Shown here one piece after another: positions 1 to 9,800 of a stretch of DNA of 64,000 nt. Each line of letters begins with the position of its first letter. Positions within the stretch are counted from its first letter, which is position 1. The translations under genes and the position numbers were made by a program. Origin of the DNA: Botrimarina colliarenosi (lineage in GTDB: Bacteria; Planctomycetota; Planctomycetia; Pirellulales; Lacipirellulaceae); the NCBI RefSeq assembly GCF_007859955.1, contig NZ_SJPR01000005.1, positions 191,670 through 255,669 on the forward strand. Direction: 5' to 3'. The notes below the pieces were generated by a model, which searched no databases, was not told the origin of the DNA, and was given only the letters and a program-made list of their open reading frames with translations.

Positions 1-1
1 C

Positions 2-913
2 CAGCTGACGAGCGGCTACGCGCCAGTCGAGTATGCACCCGTCGAGTACGCGCCGGTTGATTACGGACAACCGACTCCCTACTTGGGCCCCGAGGTGGGC
101 GCTCCCAACGCCAATTGGGGTTACGCCAATCCGACCGGCGGCTGGGGTTGGGAGCTCATGCCCGATGGGCTGATCTACCGCAGCTACCAGGCCGGCCCGC
201 GCGAGTCGCGGCTCGGCCTGCACACGATCCAGAACAGCTACCCGGGCACAAAGAGTGAGATCGCCTGGGACGCGACCCTCGGCGGCCGCAAAGGCGTCGT
301 CCGCTTCGGCAATTGTGACCCTACAAACCCCGTCGGCTGGCAGCTTGATCTTGAGGGGGCGACGATCGTCCGGCTCAATCTTGACGAGAACCGCGATGTC
401 GATTCGTCCGACTTCCGTTTTGGCGTGCCGCTCACCTACACGGCCGGCGACGGCGTCGCTTACAAGTTGGGCTATTACCACCTCAGCTCGCACCTCGGCG
501 ATGAACTGATCGCCCGCACCGGTGTGAACAACCGGGTGAATTACGTCCGCGACGCGATCATCGCGGGCGTCTCGTACCAGATCGTGCCGAGCGTGCGGAT
601 CTACGGCGAGACCGCCTACGCGTTCTTCACGGCCGGCGGCGCCGAGCCGTGGGAGTTCCAGTTCGGCGCCGAGTACTCGCAGCCCGGCCCCACCGGCTTC
701 GCGGGGACGCCGTTCATCGCGACCAACGCCCACCTCCGCGAAGAGCTGGAGTTCGGCGGCGACTGGACGCTCCAGACCGGCTGGCTCTGGCGCGGCAACA
801 CCGGCAGCACCCTGCGGCTTGGCCTTCACTATATGAATGGCAAAAGCACGCAGTACCAGTTCTTCGACCGGAACGAGGAGCAGTTCGGCCTCGGGCTATG
901 GTGCGATTTTTAG
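2..913 (+). CDS. DUF1207-family outer-surface protein (5' end missing)
   Basis: The reading frame is open from the first bases of the window, so this is the C-terminal part of a longer gene; a TTG at position 83 is not needed as a start. The visible N-terminal part has short tandem YAPVEYAPVDY-type repeats. The remainder, beginning around WELMPDGLIYRSYQAGPRES, matches what I know of the planctomycete DUF1207 family. Alternating hydrophobic beta-strand patterns and the Trp/Phe-containing C-terminus (GLGLWCDF) suggest an outer-membrane or surface beta-rich protein. Function is not known. The family call is by recognition; localisation is inference. Confidence 0.75.
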   Translation, partial: QLTSGYAPVEYAPVEYAPVDYGQPTPYLGPEVGAPNANWGYANPTGGWGWELMPDGLIYRSYQAGPRESRLGLHTIQNSYPGTKSEIAWDATLGGRKGVVRFGNCDPTNPVGWQLDLEGATIVRLNLDENRDVDSSDFRFGVPLTYTAGDGVAYKLGYYHLSSHLGDELIARTGVNNRVNYVRDAIIAGVSYQIVPSVRIYGETAYAFFTAGGAEPWEFQFGAEYSQPGPTGFAGTPFIATNAHLREELEFGGDWTLQTGWLWRGNTGSTLRLGLHYMNGKSTQYQFFDRNEEQFGLGLWCDF

Positions 914-921
914 GGCCGACG

Positions 922-1000
922 CCTGAGGCTTGAGACTTGAGTCCTGAGGGGTTAGCAGCGAAGCTGCTGTTGTCCTCAAGCCTACCGCCTCAAGCCTCAC
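922..1000. repeat. Imperfect inverted repeat, TGAGGCTTGAG family
   Basis: Between the DUF1207 gene and tsaD, GAGGCTTGAG near 925 is answered by CTCAAGCCT and CCTCAAGCCTCA at 975-1000, with an inner AGCAGC/GCTGCT stem near 954-967. A related sequence lies downstream of glmU (about 16422-16495). It is one of several palindrome families dispersed through this window. Confidence 0.6.
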
Positions 1001-1007
1001 CCCTCCT

Positions 1008-2033
1008 GTGGTTCGCCTCCTCTGTATTGAATCGACTTGCGACGAAACCGCCGCGGCGGTGGTGACCGACTCGCTCGAAGTTCTCGGATCGGTGGTCGCT
1101 TCGCAGAACGCCCTCCACGAACGGTTCGGCGGCGTCGTGCCGGAGATCGCCTCGCGGGCGCACGTCGAGCGGATCTTGCCGGTCATCGACGAGACGCTCC
1201 GTCAGGCGGGCGTGACGCTCGCCGACCTCGACGGCGTCGCCGTCGCGAATCAACCGGGGTTGGTCGGATCGCTCCTCGTCGGCGTTTGCGCGGCGAAGGC
1301 GCTCTGTGTCGCGACCGGTCTGCCGCTGATCGCGATCAACCACCTGCAAGCGCATATCTATGCCTGCAAGATCGCCAGCGGCGAGGAGGTCTTCCCCTGC
1401 GTCGGACTGATCGTCAGCGGCGGGCACTCGAACCTCTACCGTTGCGACGGGCCAACCGACTTCACGCCGCTTGGCGGCACGATCGACGACGCCGCCGGCG
1501 AGGCGTTCGACAAAGTCGGCTCGCTGCTCGGCTTGCCGTTCCCGGGCGGGCCCGCCGTGTCGCGCGCCGCCGCCAACGGCGACCCCAAGTCGATCCGCTT
1601 TCCGCGCCCGCTGCTCGACGACAACACCCGTTTGGCGTTCAGCTTCAGCGGCCTGAAGACGGCGGTCCGTTACGAGATCGCGGGCCCCGGTGGCGACCCC
1701 GCTACGGTCGAATTGTCGGAGCAGCGTGTCGCCGACATCGCCGCGAGCTTCCAAGAGGCGGTCGTCGAATGTCTCGTCGGTAAAGCCGAGATGGCGTTGC
1801 GGCAGACCGGCTTCAACACGCTCTGCGTCGGCGGCGGCGTCGCGGCAAACGGCCGGCTACGCGAAGGCCTCGAGGCGTCCGCCGCGCGCCACGGGCGCCG
1901 CTTGTACATCCCGCCGATGTCGCTCTGCACCGACAACGCGGTGATGGGGGCGATCGCGATCGAGCGATTCAAAGAAGGGAAGTTTGAATCGCTCGAGATG
2001 GACGTCTATCCGGGACTGCAGCGGATCGGGTGA
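1008..2033 (+). CDS. tsaD: tRNA N6-adenosine threonylcarbamoyltransferase TsaD
   Basis: Transfers threonylcarbamoyl from threonylcarbamoyl-AMP to adenosine 37 of ANN-decoding tRNAs, acting with TsaB and TsaE in the cytoplasm. The 341-residue length is normal. The N-terminus LCIESTCDETAAA is the ASKHA ATPase phosphate-1 motif. The metal-binding histidine pair lies in NHLQAHIYA (about residues 111-119). LIVSGGHSNLY, GGTIDDAAGEAFDKVG and the C-terminal CVGGGVAANGRLR are all family motifs. The start is GTG at 1008, giving VVRLLCIEST. It is monocistronic here, with a palindrome just upstream and a convergent gene downstream. Confidence 0.96.
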   Translation: MVRLLCIESTCDETAAAVVTDSLEVLGSVVASQNALHERFGGVVPEIASRAHVERILPVIDETLRQAGVTLADLDGVAVANQPGLVGSLLVGVCAAKALCVATGLPLIAINHLQAHIYACKIASGEEVFPCVGLIVSGGHSNLYRCDGPTDFTPLGGTIDDAAGEAFDKVGSLLGLPFPGGPAVSRAAANGDPKSIRFPRPLLDDNTRLAFSFSGLKTAVRYEIAGPGGDPATVELSEQRVADIAASFQEAVVECLVGKAEMALRQTGFNTLCVGGGVAANGRLREGLEASAARHGRRLYIPPMSLCTDNAVMGAIAIERFKEGKFESLEMDVYPGLQRIG

Positions 2034-2176
2034 CGCGCGTGCGGGGGAGGGGGGTGGGTTGGGGGCGTGCTCCGCTTACTGCGTGCGCGGCTCGATGCAA
2101 CTCGCTTAGCGGAGGCGCTTTGAGCCGCGCACGAAGTAAGCGGAGCGGCCCAAACGCAAGAAAAGCCCCCCCCCGC

Positions 2177-2217
2177 AAAAAACCGGGCCGGCCCCCGCAA
2201 GTGCGGAGACCGGCCCG
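2177..2217 (-). terminator. Rho-independent terminator of the thioredoxin-fold gene
   Basis: CGGGCCGG (2184-2191) pairs perfectly with CCGGCCCG (2210-2217), with an inner CCGC/GCGG stem. Read on the minus strand, the hairpin is followed by a run of six T (A-run at 2177-2182). It lies just past the stop at 2243 of the minus-strand gene and may also limit read-through from tsaD. Confidence 0.85.
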
Positions 2218-2242
2218 TCGTTCAATCAGTAGCCGGAGCGCC

Positions 2243-2800
2243 TCAGCGGTTACGCAGCTGGCAGCTCGGGCAGTACGGCTTCGAGTAGCTCGGTGTCGAT
2301 ACCGGGCCGTCCATCGTCGGCGTGTAAGTCGCGGCCGGCGTCGTTGTTGTCGTCACCGGCTTGGCGACCGTGTAGGCCGTCGCGCGGGCGCCGTCTTCGT
2401 GCTTCTTGAGGACGGACGTCCATTCCTGCTTGGTGATGTCGCCCGACACGCGGCGAAGAATCACGCTGCCGCTCTTGTCGATGATCGCGACGTGCGGGAA
2501 CTCGGTCACCTTGAAGCCTTCAGCCACTTGCTTGCCGTAATCGGTGCTGACATCGATACGGCAGAGGGCGTAGCTGTCCAGCGGGAAAGCGCCGCTGTCG
2601 GCGCTGAGCAGGCTCGGGTCGAGTTGCTGCGATTCGTCGCCAGGCTGCTCGAACACCACCAGCAGCGGGTGCTCTTCTTGCTTGGTCTCCGCCAGGGCGA
2701 CGCCGTAGTCGGCGTGCCATTCCGTCGCGAGCGTCGGGGCCGAGTCGGCGTTGGCAGTCGGGACCGCAACAGCCGCAACGAACATCCAGATCGATAGCAT
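2243..2800 (-). CDS. Secreted thioredoxin-fold protein without the usual CXXC
   Basis: A 185-residue protein with an N-terminal signal peptide (MLSIWMFVAAVAVPTANA). HPLLVVFEQPGDESQQLDP, followed by VTEFPHVAIIDKSG (cis-Pro loop) and a C-terminal helix, follows the thioredoxin fold. Where thioredoxins carry WCxxC this protein has PGDESQ, so it cannot do standard dithiol chemistry there. The only cysteine pair, CPSC, sits at the extreme C-terminus after a Thr/Pro-rich linker. The start is supported by AGGAG about 10 bases upstream. It is transcribed alone with its own terminator. Fold is recognition; role unknown. Confidence 0.75.
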   Translation of the reverse strand: MLSIWMFVAAVAVPTANADSAPTLATEWHADYGVALAETKQEEHPLLVVFEQPGDESQQLDPSLLSADSGAFPLDSYALCRIDVSTDYGKQVAEGFKVTEFPHVAIIDKSGSVILRRVSGDITKQEWTSVLKKHEDGARATAYTVAKPVTTTTTPAATYTPTMDGPVSTPSYSKPYCPSCQLRNR

Positions 2801-3355
2801 CCTACTTCTCCTGTGGGGTCGACGTCGCAGACTCGCGGGCCCACCGTGACAAGGGCGTCACGGCCGCCGGCGTTGCAGTGGCCGAGCGAAACGGCGTCGG
2901 AAAGTTTGAACCGGCTGGGCAGGCGCCTCAGCAAGTAAAATCGGTTCGATTCAGTTCTCGGAAGGAAATGAGCCGGCGGGGACCGCCGCACATCGCGGAC
3001 GGCAGCCAACGAACGGAATAAAAGCAAAGCGGCCAATCGGATTCGTTGGCAACGACCCTACCCGGGCGACAATCCCGTTCAAGGGGTTGTCGAGGTGATC
3101 CACGCCGATTGTGGTGCGATCGCCAACAATTCCGGTCGGGGGGGTGACGCCCTCTGCGGCGTGCTAAGCGGTTGCCAAGCAGCGACTTAACGCTTTCGCT
3201 GTTTGTTCAGAGACGCGGCAGCGCGACGCCAAGGAACTCGGCAAAAAAACTTCTTCGCCGAGGTGCATAACCTGTAAATAGAAAAGATAGGCGAGATGGC
3301 GCGAGTCGCGTCAGCGCGCGGTTCGCTACTTGACAAACGCGATGAGGGTCGCCGC
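2801..3355. other. Intergenic region, no gene supported
   Basis: About 555 bases between two minus-strand genes. It must hold the promoter of the thioredoxin-fold gene. An imperfect stem, GACAATCCC (3068-3076) against GGGGTTGTC (3083-3091), is visible, along with an AT-richer patch near 3265-3290. The short open frames here have no recognisable product. Confidence 0.5.
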
Positions 3356-4459
3356 TCAAGTGGCCCCTAAAGTGACCGGGACATCGACGCGCCTTCCATC
3401 GCGCTGCACGGTGAAGACGACGCGATCGCCCGGCGCGTGCGCGTCCATGATCGCCAAGAACTCGGTGTGGGTCGCGACCGGCCGTCCGTCGATGGCGAGG
3501 ATCAGGTCGGCGTAGTCCTTGTCGAGTTCTTTGATCTCATAGACGACGGCGCCTTGGCGCTCGTAACGCTTCTTCACACGGAAGCCATGGAGCCCCGCGC
3601 GCTCGGCGGGACCGTCTTTCGCGAGCTTGGCGATTCGCAAACCGCTTGAGGTTTGGTTGAGAACGACAATGCCGTGGTACGCGCGGACGATGCGGCCCTT
3701 CTCGATCAGTTCGGGGACGAACCGCTTGATCCGATCGACGGGGATAGCGAAGCCGACGCCCGAGTTCTGTCCGACCGAGCTACGGATCGCGACGCACATG
3801 CCGATCATCTCGGCGGATGTGTTGAGGAGCGGGCCGCCGGAGTTGCCGGGGTTCATCGCGGCGTCGGTCTGGATCATGCCGTCCATGACGCGGCTGTCGA
3901 TCCGGCTCGGCAGGGAGCGGTTGAGGCTCGAAAGGATGCCAGTCGTCAGCGTGCCGTCGAGGCCGAACGGATTGCCGAGGGCGTAGGCCTTCTGGCCGAC
4001 GCGGAGGTTGTCGCTGCGGCCGAGGTTGATCGGCGACAAGGCCGCCAGGGCCGCACGCGGCGCGTCGATCTTGAGGACGGCGATGTCGTACTCGCTGTCC
4101 GCGCCAATCACTTCCGCGTCGAACGTCTGGTCATCGCTGAGCGTGACTTTGATGCTGTTGGCGTCATCCACGACGTGGTGGTTGGTAAGGACGTGACCCT
4201 CGCGGTCGAGAATCGCTCCGGAGCCGGCGCCCTCGCCCCCCTCGATCGGCACGCCGAAGATCGGGTGGTACTGAACGGTGCTGGTCGTCACGTGGACGAC
4301 GCTGCGGTTGGCGACCTCGTAGACACGGATATTCGCCAGTTCCTCGGGCGTCAGCTGCACCGGCGCCGCGGCCACCGGCGCCGTGGCCTGCTGAGCGATC
4401 GCGGTCGGCGCCGCGACGACGAGACAAACGAGCGGAAGTAGCAGGCGTGGGGGATTCAT
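3356..4459 (-). CDS. HtrA/DegP-type serine protease with one PDZ domain
   Basis: Envelope quality-control protease, family S1C. I chose the ATG at 4459 over one 19 codons upstream because it directly precedes a signal peptide (MNPPRLLLPLVCLVVAAPTAIA). The catalytic triad is visible: His95 in TNHHVVDD, Asp125 in SEYDIAVLK and Ser207 in NPGNSGGPLL. A C-terminal PDZ domain follows from about residue 260 (KDGPAERAGLHG, DLILAIDGRPV). At about 367 residues it has room for one PDZ, unlike DegP with two, so it resembles DegS or compact HtrA forms. It is monocistronic. A soluble periplasmic or secreted location is inferred from the signal sequence. Confidence 0.93.
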   Translation of the reverse strand: MNPPRLLLPLVCLVVAAPTAIAQQATAPVAAAPVQLTPEELANIRVYEVANRSVVHVTTSTVQYHPIFGVPIEGGEGAGSGAILDREGHVLTNHHVVDDANSIKVTLSDDQTFDAEVIGADSEYDIAVLKIDAPRAALAALSPINLGRSDNLRVGQKAYALGNPFGLDGTLTTGILSSLNRSLPSRIDSRVMDGMIQTDAAMNPGNSGGPLLNTSAEMIGMCVAIRSSVGQNSGVGFAIPVDRIKRFVPELIEKGRIVRAYHGIVVLNQTSSGLRIAKLAKDGPAERAGLHGFRVKKRYERQGAVVYEIKELDKDYADLILAIDGRPVATHTEFLAIMDAHAPGDRVVFTVQRDGRRVDVPVTLGAT

Positions 4460-4553
4460 AGCGACGGGTGCGGGCGAAAGGCGGAAAACGTAGCAAGCTT
4501 CTAGGCGGTACGCCAAATCGCGGCCGAACGTTCGCCTCCAATCGCGATCTGGG

Positions 4554-6485
4554 CTAACCGAGCCGGAAGGGCCAGATCAGCCCGATTAGCGTGATCCCCA
4601 GCACCGCGATAATCGCCTGCAGGGGCCCGCCGACGCGTAGATAGTCCCGGGGCTGATAGCCGCCGGGGCCCATCACCATCAGGTTGGTCTGATAGCCGAC
4701 CGGCGTGGCGAAGCTGAGCGAGGCGGCGACCGCCACCGCCATCAAGAAGGGACGCGGGCTGAGGCCGGCCTGCTGGGCGATGCCGACCGCGATCGGGATC
4801 ATGATCGTCGCGACCGCCGCGTTGGTGATCGCCTCGGTCATGACCATCGACAAGAGGTAAACGCCCGCCAGCAATAGCCACGGCAGAGCGGCCGTCGGGG
4901 CTGGGGTCAGCTGGACCGCGCCGACGACGCCGTCGGCGACCCACTTGGCGGCGCCCGAGTGGCTCAGCGACGTCCCCAGCCCGATCGCCGCCGCGATGGT
5001 GATGAGCACTTGCAGGTCGATCGCCGAACGGGCTTGGCTCGTCGTCAAGCAGCGGGCCACGATCATCGCCATGACGACGGCGATCCCCGCGATCGGGCGG
5101 ATGTCTGGCGAAAGCCAAGCCGGCGCCGAGGCGCTCGCGGCGCCGAGCGACGTCGCGACGAGCCATGCCAGCAGGAAGACGAACAGGCCGGTCGCCACCA
5201 TCGCCCGGTCGTGCCGGCGGGCCGACGAGCCGTCGATCTGGCTCACCAGGTAAAAGTCGCGGCTGTTGCGGTGCGTCTCAACAAACCCGGCCCGCGCCTG
5301 CAGGAGCAGGGTGTCGCCCGGCTGCAGGCGGATGTCGCCGATCTTGGTCCCCAGCCGTTCGCCGCCACGGTGGACCGCCACGATCGCCGCGTTGTAGCGC
5401 TGGCGGAAGTTGGCCTCGCGGACGGTGCGTCCGTTGATCGGCGACGTGCGCGAGAGCACGGCCTCGGCCAGATGCCGCTTCGTCCGCTCGGCGGGGCGGG
5501 ACTCGTAGGTGATGTCCGCCGCCGGCACGAGGCCGGGGATCCGCTCGAGGTCGGCGATCGTCCCGACAACGCCGGTAAACACCATCCGGTCGTGGGCGTG
5601 GATCACGTCGCCGGGGGCGATCGGCGTGATCACTTCCTCGCCCCGGCTGATTTCGATCAGGAAGAGGCCCGGCAGTTGCCGCAGGCCGGCCTGCTCGACG
5701 GTTTTGCTGACCAGCCCGCAGCCCGGCTGCACGAGCATTTCCACCAGGTACTCGCGGCGACGGTCGCCGAAGTCCTCCAGTAGGTCGGTCCGGTCGGGCA
5801 GCCGCTTGGGGGCGACCAGCAGCATGTAGCCGATGCCCGCCAACGCGATCGGGACGCCGACGGCGCCGACCTCGAAGAAGCGGATGTCGGCCGACTCTGC
5901 GACAAAGGCGTCGGAGACCGAGCCGGCGGCGGCTTGCAGTGACAGGTCGGCCCGGACTTTGGCGATCTGAGCGTTACAGACCAGCGTGGTGCTGGTGCCA
6001 ATCACCGTGACGACGCCCCCCAGAATGACCAAGTAACTGAGCGGGATCATCAGCCGCGACGGCGACACGCGGTGCTTGCGGCACCAGTCGATCACCACCG
6101 GGGCGAGCATCGCCACCAACGGGGTATTGAGCACAAAGGCCGAGATCGGGGCCACCAACGCCAAACGTCGGAGCGCCTCGCGCTCGGTCCGGGCCGACCC
6201 CAGGAGCAGTCCGCCGATCCAGTCGAGGGCGCCGGTGGTCTGCAGCCCCGCGGCGGCGGCAAAGAGGGCCCCAATCAGCAAGACGGGGGGGCTCGCGAAC
6301 CCCGCCAGGGCCTCTTTCGGGGGGATCGACCCACCCAGGGTGACGATCGCCAGTCCACCCAGGAAGAGCAGCTCGACCGGCGTCGAACGCCGGACCATCA
6401 ACGTGATAAAGACCCCCGCCACCACTACCAGCGAGAGCGTGCCTTGCGGCGTCAGCGAGGCGGCAAGGGCTAGCGTCGAGGGCAT
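4554..6485 (-). CDS. SLC13-family permease with two RCK_C (TrkA-C) domains
   Basis: A 643-residue inner-membrane transporter of the divalent anion:Na+ symporter superfamily. Two hydrophobic bundles (about residues 1-200 and 420-643) flank two soluble RCK_C-like domains. The first is about 215-298 (EYLVEMLVQPGCGLVSKTV, GDVIHAHDRMVFTG) and the second about 315-395 (INGRTVREANFRQRYNAAIVAVHRGG, LQPGDTLLLQA). This architecture is common in bacterial permeases for sulfate, phosphate or dicarboxylates. The substrate cannot be read from sequence. It is divergent from the VWA gene, sharing a roughly 360-base upstream region. Confidence 0.9.
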   Translation of the reverse strand: MPSTLALAASLTPQGTLSLVVVAGVFITLMVRRSTPVELLFLGGLAIVTLGGSIPPKEALAGFASPPVLLIGALFAAAAGLQTTGALDWIGGLLLGSARTEREALRRLALVAPISAFVLNTPLVAMLAPVVIDWCRKHRVSPSRLMIPLSYLVILGGVVTVIGTSTTLVCNAQIAKVRADLSLQAAAGSVSDAFVAESADIRFFEVGAVGVPIALAGIGYMLLVAPKRLPDRTDLLEDFGDRRREYLVEMLVQPGCGLVSKTVEQAGLRQLPGLFLIEISRGEEVITPIAPGDVIHAHDRMVFTGVVGTIADLERIPGLVPAADITYESRPAERTKRHLAEAVLSRTSPINGRTVREANFRQRYNAAIVAVHRGGERLGTKIGDIRLQPGDTLLLQARAGFVETHRNSRDFYLVSQIDGSSARRHDRAMVATGLFVFLLAWLVATSLGAASASAPAWLSPDIRPIAGIAVVMAMIVARCLTTSQARSAIDLQVLITIAAAIGLGTSLSHSGAAKWVADGVVGAVQLTPAPTAALPWLLLAGVYLLSMVMTEAITNAAVATIMIPIAVGIAQQAGLSPRPFLMAVAVAASLSFATPVGYQTNLMVMGPGGYQPRDYLRVGGPLQAIIAVLGITLIGLIWPFRLG

Positions 6486-6846
6486 AGGGGGTGGTGGAGG
6501 CCAGCGCTGCTAGGGAATCAGTCGCCCGTCGGGCGGGCCGGTTATCGTAGTTCCGCGGGCGATTTGCTGCGCGGCTGTTTTTTTCGCCCCGCCAAGCCTT
6601 AGGACCGTCGCGACCGGCCGGGCGAATTGGGCGAAATCCGGTGGAAGGGCTTCGGAGGCCCGGATAAGATGGAGGCTCTTGGCTAAATACGCAGCCGGCA
6701 ACGGTTTGCGCCGCCAATCTTACATTGGCTGTCGCGATACCGGACCCGACTGCGGACGAAGTCACAGACAAGGACCGCGCCGGCCGCGGTTCGCGATTTG
6801 GACAGAGATGAGAACCGGCTTTCCCAAAGCGGAGCAGGCCCCGAAG
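6486..6846. other. Divergent upstream region between the SLC13 and VWA genes
   Basis: About 360 bases. An in-frame TTG at 6679 could extend the VWA protein, but the extension is polar and not signal-like, so I treat this stretch as non-coding. It should contain both divergent promoters; I see no convincing operator or hairpin. Confidence 0.45.
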
Positions 6847-9800
6847 ATGATTTCGACGCGTACTTGTCGGTTGACGTTTGTTTACTCCCTCGCTGCGCTG
6901 CTGGTCAGCCCGGCTACCGGCTTGGCTGCCGGCGACGCCCCTGGCGACGTGGACCTACAGGTCTACGACGCTCCAACGGGCGAGCGGTACTTCGCCGCCA
7001 GCTTTGGCCCGGTCGCTGCGCCGGCCCAGCCGACGCCGATGGACCTCGTCATCGTCGCCGACACCTCCGCCAGTCAGGTGGGGCCGTTCCGGTCGACCAC
7101 GCTGGCCGCCGTTGAGGCGTGCCTGGCGAGCCTCCACCCGGAGGACCGCGTCGAACTGATCGCCGCCGACCTCGACGCCCGCGTCTTGACCGCGGCGCCG
7201 GCCGCCCCCGAAAGCACCGAACTAACAGCCGCCCTCGCGGCGCTCACCGAGGTGACCCCGCTGGGCGCTTCGGAATTGCGTGGAGCGATCGAGTCGGCCG
7301 CCGACCGGTTGGCGAAGGGTGAGAGCTCGCGCCGCCGGGCCATCCTTTACATCGGTGACGGCGTCTCGATGGGCGCCACCAAGCTCGCGGGCGCCTGGGC
7401 CGACACGGTCCGCCAGCTCCGCAGCGACCGCGTGGCGGTCTCGAGCTTTGCGGTCGGACCGCAGAAGAACGCCGCGATGCTCGCGTCGCTCGCGAATCTG
7501 ACCGGCGGCAACCTTTACGTTGACGACCCCGGCATCGCCGAGGACGACGCCGACGCCCGCCGTCGCGGGCAGCGGGTTGGCCGCGTCCTCGCCGACTGGG
7601 CCCACGCCGACGTGGTCTGGACCGATTCGGCGTCGGCGAACGACGCCGTGCTAGCCGCCTACCCGGCCGACATGCCGCCGCTCCGCAGCGACCGCGACAC
7701 CGTCGTCATCGGCCGCCTAGCCGCCGAAGCGACCGCCCTAGAGGTTGACGCCCTGTCGGGCGACGAGACGCTCGCTTGGTCCGCCAAGACGCCCGCTTCG
7801 GACGACGAAAACGCTTACCTGACGACGTTGGTCGCCGACGCCGCCCGCGATGGCGGCTTGTCGCTCACCACCCTTGGTTCGGCCGGCCTGAGCGAAACGG
7901 GCCGCGCGATCGCCGCCGAGACCGACCGCCTGGCGACCATCGCCGAGCAGGCCGTCGCGATGGGCGACGCCGAGGGCGCCGTCCGCATCAGCCAAGCCGT
8001 CTTGCAACGTGATCCGGGCAACCTGCGGGCCCAAACGGTCCAGCACGCGGCCGACGCCGACCGGAAGACGCCGATCCGCACCGCCCAGCTGGAGGTTCTC
8101 GAGTCGCCCGCCGCCGAGGAAGTGCTGGCCCCCGGCACCCCGGCGTTTGAAGGCCCGGTCGCCGGTTCGGCGCCGCTGACCGACGGAGCGATCGTCGATG
8201 CCCCCGGCGTGAATGCGACCCCTTCGGACGCGTACCCGATGCAGCCCGGCACGGCCTACGAGGACCAGGGCTTCTACCCGCCCGCCGAAGCGGTGGTCGA
8301 TGGTCGGTTCCTCAACTCGATTGACCGCAACCGGGCCGTCTTCGCCCAGTTGCTGGAGAAAGAAGTCCAAAACGCCATCGTCGACGCCCGCACTGAAATG
8401 TCGAGCGATCCCGAGGGCGCCACCCAATCCTTGAAGCTGATGCTGCAGAGCGTCGAGCGGGCGCCCGAGCTGGTCGCATCGACTCGGGCGGGCCTCATCG
8501 ACAAGCTGCAGTCGGCCCTCCGCGAGGCGTCCCGGCAAGCGATCATCAAGGACGAGCTCGACCGCGAGCGTCAAGAGAATCTGGCCGCCGCCCAAGAGCG
8601 TCGCCTGCTGCTCGACCGCATGGCGCAGAAGCGTGAGCGGATGAAGCAGCTGATCGAACGCTTCAACGCCCTGATCGACGAGCGCCGCTTCGCCGAGGCG
8701 AGCGAAGTCGCTCAGATCGCCGAGGACCTCGACCCCGAGGGCGTCGTCCCGCGTGTCGCCCGCGTCTGGGGCGAGGCGAAGCGTTACCACGAACTCAACA
8801 TGGAGCTCCGCGAGCGTCGCGCCGCGATGTTCTTGGAGGCCATGTACCAGGCCGAAGAGTCGTTCATGCCGTTCCCGGACAACGTCCCGATGGTCTATCC
8901 GGACCCGGAAAAGTGGCGTGAGCTGACCCGCCTGCGTGAGAAGTACAAGGCGGTCGACGTGGCGGGCGAAAGCCCCTCCGAGAAGGCGATCGCGGAGGCC
9001 TTGAAGAGCCCGTTGCCGAGCGCCGGCCTCGACTTCCCGGACGGCACGCCGCTCGAAGAAGTCGTCACTTACCTGCGCGTAGAGTACGAGATCGAAATCG
9101 TCCTCGATAACATCGCGCTCGACGAATTGGGCCTCGGCCCCGATGAGCCGATCCAGGTGAGCCTCCGCAACGTGTCGCTCCGTTCGGCGCTGCGGCGTAT
9201 GCTCGAGCCGCTCGAGTTGACCTACGTCATCGACGACGAGGTGCTGCTGATCACCACGCAGGAAGAAGCCCTCACCAAGCTGACCGTGAAGGTCTACCCG
9301 GTCGCCGACCTCGTGATCCCCATCCCGCCGCCCCAGCAGGGTGGCATCGGCGGTGGTGGCGGCGGTGGTGGCCTCGGCGGCGGTGGCGGTGGCGGCCTCG
9401 GTGGCGGCGGCGGTGGTGGCCAGGGCGGCGGCGGTTTCGGCGGCGGTGGCGGGGCCTTTAGTGTCCCCGACGACCTGTCGGCGGTCCGCCTCGCGAAGCA
9501 GCCCCGCACGCTCCAGATCGAAGAGGAGTCGGCCCCGGCCCATCAAGCTCCGGCGCCGCAGTCGGATGCCCCGAAGGCGCCCGTCGGCAAAACGATCGAA
9601 CTCCCGGCCCACGGCGCCGATTCGGCCGCTTGGGACGCCGCTCTCGAAGACAGCGCCGACTCGGCCGATTCGCTGCGTGACGCGACGCGCCGACTGATGG
9701 CCGACAAGCGGTACGGCGACACGACCCAGTTGATCGGCGCCGCAATCCGCGCCGGCAACCCCCAGCCTTGGATGTACGAGTCGCTCGGCATCGCGATGCA

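Noticed and set aside
6679..6846. TTG-initiated extension of the VWA protein
   Set aside because: The extension is polar and would bury the signal peptide; the ATG at 6847 fits a secreted protein.
9340..9460. Repeated GGCGGTGGC units taken as a CRISPR or tandem repeat array
   Set aside because: They are in frame and encode glycine tracts of the VWA protein; there are no spacers.
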